A DNA stretch of 47,878 nt from Lingula anatina (lineage: Eukaryota; Brachiopoda; Lingulata; Lingulida; Lingulidae). Below, in pieces: positions 45,261 through 47,878 of the stretch. The translations under genes were made by a program, and so were the position numbers. The stretch is from positions 77,301 to 125,178 of the forward strand of contig NW_019775478.1 of NCBI RefSeq assembly GCF_001039355.2. Direction: 5' to 3'. A model generated the notes under the pieces. The model saw only the letters and a list, made by a program, of their open reading frames with translations, was not told the origin of the DNA and did not search any database. The number at the start of each line of letters is the position of its first letter. Position 1 is the first letter of the stretch.

Positions 45261-47562
45261 ATGGCGTTAGTACTTGGCCTGGGAGGTGGTATTTTCACCC
45301 TGGGGTTTTTGTGGACTTTGTGCATTATACTCTGCTTAGCCTTGGCAAGAGCTGAGGGACCCCTTGCGTAAGCTTGAACCAATGCATCACCGTGTTTTGT
45401 ATTTTAACTTCATTTTGTTTAAATTTCGTTTAATTAATAAAATTTCATTTTTATTATACATAAATTTAAAATCTTTGCCATATGAGGATTAAATGTTTGA
45501 TGTGTGCCAGTAAGTAGTTGACCAAAATTCTGGGGTGGCACTAGCAATTTTCTTTCGTTTAGGCAAATTACTACTTTTTCATCCCTTTTTTTCATCAAAT
45601 GGTTTAAATTTGACTAAAATAAGTCAAATCAAACTGATTTTGTTTAGCCAAGTTAGTAAGTCAATTTTAGCATTTGGCTAAATTGGCAAGTGTTAGCACT
45701 ACCCCAGTCTGGGGTAGCACTAGCATTTTTTGCTTAGCCAAATCATCAATGTTTGGCCAATTTGTTATCCAAATGGTGTTAATTTGACTAAAACGAGTCA
45801 AATCAAGCCCTTTTGTTTAGCCAATTTAAGTCAGTTTTAGCATTTGGCTAAATTGGTGAGTGTTAGCGCTACCCCAGCCAGTATATCTTTATCATATGTT
45901 TTGATTTGTCCCTGAAGGTTTGGAGCAGCTGGTGTTATACTGCTAGCCATCATTATCACCATCATATTGATATTTCTACCTCTGACAACACCTGAGGATG
46001 TACGAGCTGATATCAAGGTAAATATTGGTATCAGAGAATGTTTTTCCTTTGGATCTGTTAAAAGTTACAGGGAAGAATAGTAATGAAAATTGGATTTCAT
46101 TCCTTTTCAAGTCTTAATGTCATCAAGATTAAAAAAAAAAATGAATCTCATTTTATATTTTTCACTATAACTATGGTGTGTTTGACAAGATTTTGTTGAA
46201 GAATAAGAGCTGGATCTATTGAACAAATCCATTGGTCTGTTAAAATTGGTTTATTTAAGTGAGGCTCAGTGGTTTGTCTCTGTAATTTAAAGGGATAACT
46301 CTTCGTATGAGATCTATATTTCACAATAAAAACATTGTGAATAACTCATAGAAATATAATATATTCTGTTTTACGACAAAAACAGCAGTTATAGCTATTA
46401 TTCAGATATCTGAACTTGTCTTCAGATCACATGATGATGACCTCCATTGATAGCTATACTCTGTTATAATCTCTTAAGAGATTTTAACAAAAAACCAAAC
46501 TTTTTAGAAAAAAACCAGGGACTAACTTTGAATGCAAAAATGGATTCATTAACCATTGGTAAGGATGGGAAAATTGTTGTTTACTCCAGGAAAATTCATT
46601 TTTAGGCCAAAACGAAGAGTTATTATCCCTTTAAACAGTTTGAAAATGGTGTTATTTGCCTCGCCTTGCTGTTACGCAACAGAAAAATGAAATTTTTTAA
46701 TCAAACACTGTTGTTAAAAAGTGTCTTGTATTGCCAGTAGCCTTAGTGATAAGTTGCGATCATTATATCTGAATTCTGAAATGCAATTCAATAAAATTAT
46801 GTACTGGGAGATTTCTATAGACAGATGCCTGGTCTGAAGTGTTACATGATTATCAGATTATCAGCTTGAATTATACTATCCTGTATGTGCCACAGTATTG
46901 TGTGCTTCTTAACATGTACTTGTGTTGATTTTAACATCCTAATTGCTTTGATTAATTATTAAATGGCAATATTGTGCATATTTTGTGATAAATTAACTCA
47001 GTTGTGCATGTCACATATTGTGTATACATAAGGCGCCATCTGTGTGCAATAGCGGATTTAGGATGGGTGTCAGGGGGGTCCTGAACCCCCACTTGGTGTC
47101 TTGAAAAAAATCGCACCAATATTCCCCTCTTGGTATAAGGATTTTGAAGAGCTGAGTTATAGTTCTAAAGTGCACTAAATGGCACTGATTGCCCTTCAAA
47201 ATACTGAACCCCAAACCAAGGGGGCAAGGTTCGGCATCGCTTCCGAAGCCTGTTGTTCTTAAAAAAAACTGGAACCCTCTTCAAACAATCCAGATCTACC
47301 CCTGTATGTGTATATGCTTATATCATGAGAAAAGCAGTTATTTGTTATAGATGGTGCCTTAACTATACACAGATTGTGACATATTTCTCGTAAATTTTTT
47401 ATTTTTGTAGCTTGCTTCTTTTGCTTTGTCATAATATCATTCTTATCTTTACATTATTATTAATATTTTAGATGTAGAAAAAAATTAATTTGCGCACTTT
47501 TCTTTGCCATTGCTAACATGATGTTGTATTCTTTCTTCCTGTCACTTCAGGATGTTGCAAAG
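45261..47562 (+). CDS. TMEM218: TMEM218, ciliary transition-zone membrane protein, 5' part
   Basis: Exons 45261-45367, 45918-46017 and 47551-47562 join in phase to encode the first 73 residues; the rest lies beyond the window. Membrane segment 1 (about 4-29: VLGLGGGIFTLGFLW then CIILCLALA) and segment 2 (about 37-58: FGAAGVILLAIIITIILIF) match the arrangement of human TMEM218, which begins MAGTVLGVGAGVF and has ALLWV, LLSRA, a second segment and a PEVEVK motif before IVDDFF. Here the corresponding TTPEDVRADIK is followed by the 12-base third exon encoding DVAK. TMEM218 works with the MKS/transition-zone module in cilium gating, and human mutations cause Joubert/Meckel-type ciliopathy. The identification rests on remembered similarity, so symbol confidence is moderate. 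Intron 1 holds two tandem MITE-like copies. Confidence 0.82.
45530..45707 (+). mobile_element. MITE-like element, tandem copy 1, in TMEM218 intron 1
   Basis: It begins CTGGGGTGGCACTAGCAA and ends TGTTAGCACTACCCCAG, so the ends are imperfect inverted repeats. Internal strings GACTAAAATAAGTCAAATCAA and AGCATTTGGCTAAATTGG recur in the next copy. 178 bases, non-coding. Confidence 0.8.
45709..45877 (+). mobile_element. MITE-like element, tandem copy 2, in TMEM218 intron 1
   Basis: It begins CTGGGGTAGCACTAGCA one base after copy 1 ends and finishes TGTTAGCGCTACCCCAG. It shares GACTAAAACGAGTCAAATCAA and AGCATTTGGCTAAATTGG with copy 1. The single T between the copies and the CTGGGGT/ACCCCAG termini define the unit. 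Confidence 0.8.
47049..47304 (+). mobile_element. G/C-run element, copy 3 (CGGATTTAGA family), in TMEM218 intron 2
   Basis: It starts ATAGCGGATTTAGGATGGG and ends CAGATCTACCCCTG. The interior ATAGTTCTAAAGTGCACTAA, ATGGCACTGATTGCCCTTC and AAAATACTGA align with 27851-27923. It has no long homopolymer and no gap, so it is the most complete copy here. Confidence 0.6.
47551..47562 (+). CDS. TMEM218: TMEM218 12-base microexon
   Basis: GATGTTGCAAAG lies between a pyrimidine-rich acceptor (TTCTTTCTTCCTGTCACTTCAG) and a GTAAATG donor. It adds four residues (DVAK) without changing frame, just before the place where human TMEM218 has IVDDFF. It is short enough to be missed by automated gene finders. 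Confidence 0.6.
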
Positions 47563-47826
47563 GTAAATGTTTTTTTTTTTTTGTTTTTTGTTTTTTTGTT
47601 TTTTTTTTCTGGAAGAATCTCTTATATTTCTTCAAGTTAAGCTATAATCTATCCATTGTGGAGAATTTTTTCCCTGTAAATATTTCGTTTTTTTTTTCTT
47701 TTTATTTGATTTTAACAACTATAAATATTATTATTTATTTATTTATTTATTTATTTAATTTTTATGTACAGACACAGATGTGTCTGTACATATAGCCATC
47801 ATCTGCGTCTGTCGTCGCCGTCGCCG

Positions 47827-47857
<31 letters not shown>

Positions 47858-47878
47858 GCACTTTTACCGATAACACGA
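47563..47878. other. TMEM218 intron with T-runs, a perfect palindrome and a CGTCGC-type repeat
   Basis: After T-rich runs and an (ATTT)n tract there is a perfect inverted repeat at 47765-47790 (TGTACAGACACA-GA-TGTGTCTGTACA). It is followed by a (CGTCGC)n-like tract at about 47799-47857. No exon is seen before the window ends. Confidence 0.8.

Noticed and set aside
47799-47857. CGTCGC tract considered as a CRISPR-like array or coding repeat
   Set aside because: No spacers, the unit is only six bases, and the genome is clearly eukaryotic. It is simple sequence.

Overview
The window is metazoan nuclear DNA. Its genes are split by GT-AG introns with short coding exons. Poly(A) signals, long A/T and C/G runs, microsatellites and short inverted-repeat elements are frequent, and there are two assembly gaps (8360-8516, 28019-28298) plus one isolated N (31016). 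The gene content (invertebrate-type G-alpha, cytosolic sulfotransferase, annexin-like protein, U2AF35, PEN-2, TMEM218) and the repeat texture suggest a marine invertebrate, for example a lophotrochozoan or a basal deuterostome. I cannot fix the phylum from sequence alone.

Layout. 1-17.6 kb: no convincing gene; mostly repeat-derived DNA with foldback and terminal-inverted-repeat elements, and one weak set of candidate exons at 15.1-15.4 kb. 17.7-23.7 kb (+): an 11-exon Gs-related G-protein alpha subunit with a large insertion. 24.7-27.0 kb (-): a complete 5-exon cytosolic sulfotransferase, convergent with the G-alpha gene. 27.3-29.8 kb: repeats and a gap. 29.8-33.0 kb (+): a 6-exon degenerate annexin whose N-terminus carries a myristoylation/palmitoylation signature. 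34.7-39.2 kb (-): a complete U2AF35 (U2AF1) gene with two tandem copies of the first zinc-finger exon. 39.85-40.94 kb (+): the gamma-secretase subunit PEN-2, head-to-head with U2AF1. 42.2-44.0 kb (-): an unrecognised small basic-protein gene. 45.26 kb to the end (+): the 5' part of TMEM218, head-to-head with the unrecognised gene and containing a 12-nt microexon.

The genes are individual housekeeping or signalling genes, not a pathway cluster. The noteworthy arrangement is two divergent pairs: U2AF1/PEN-2, which mirrors the human U2AF1L4/PSENEN pair, and the unknown gene/TMEM218.

The strongest candidate for something undescribed is the tandemly duplicated zinc-finger-1 exon in U2AF1. Both copies are 88 nt, intact and flanked by good splice sites. 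Using both, or neither, gives an early stop, so the layout predicts mutually exclusive splicing. The insertion-bearing Gs-like alpha subunit and the dual-acylated annexin without obvious calcium loops are next. All splice models here were read by eye from splice-site consensus and phase and have no transcript support.
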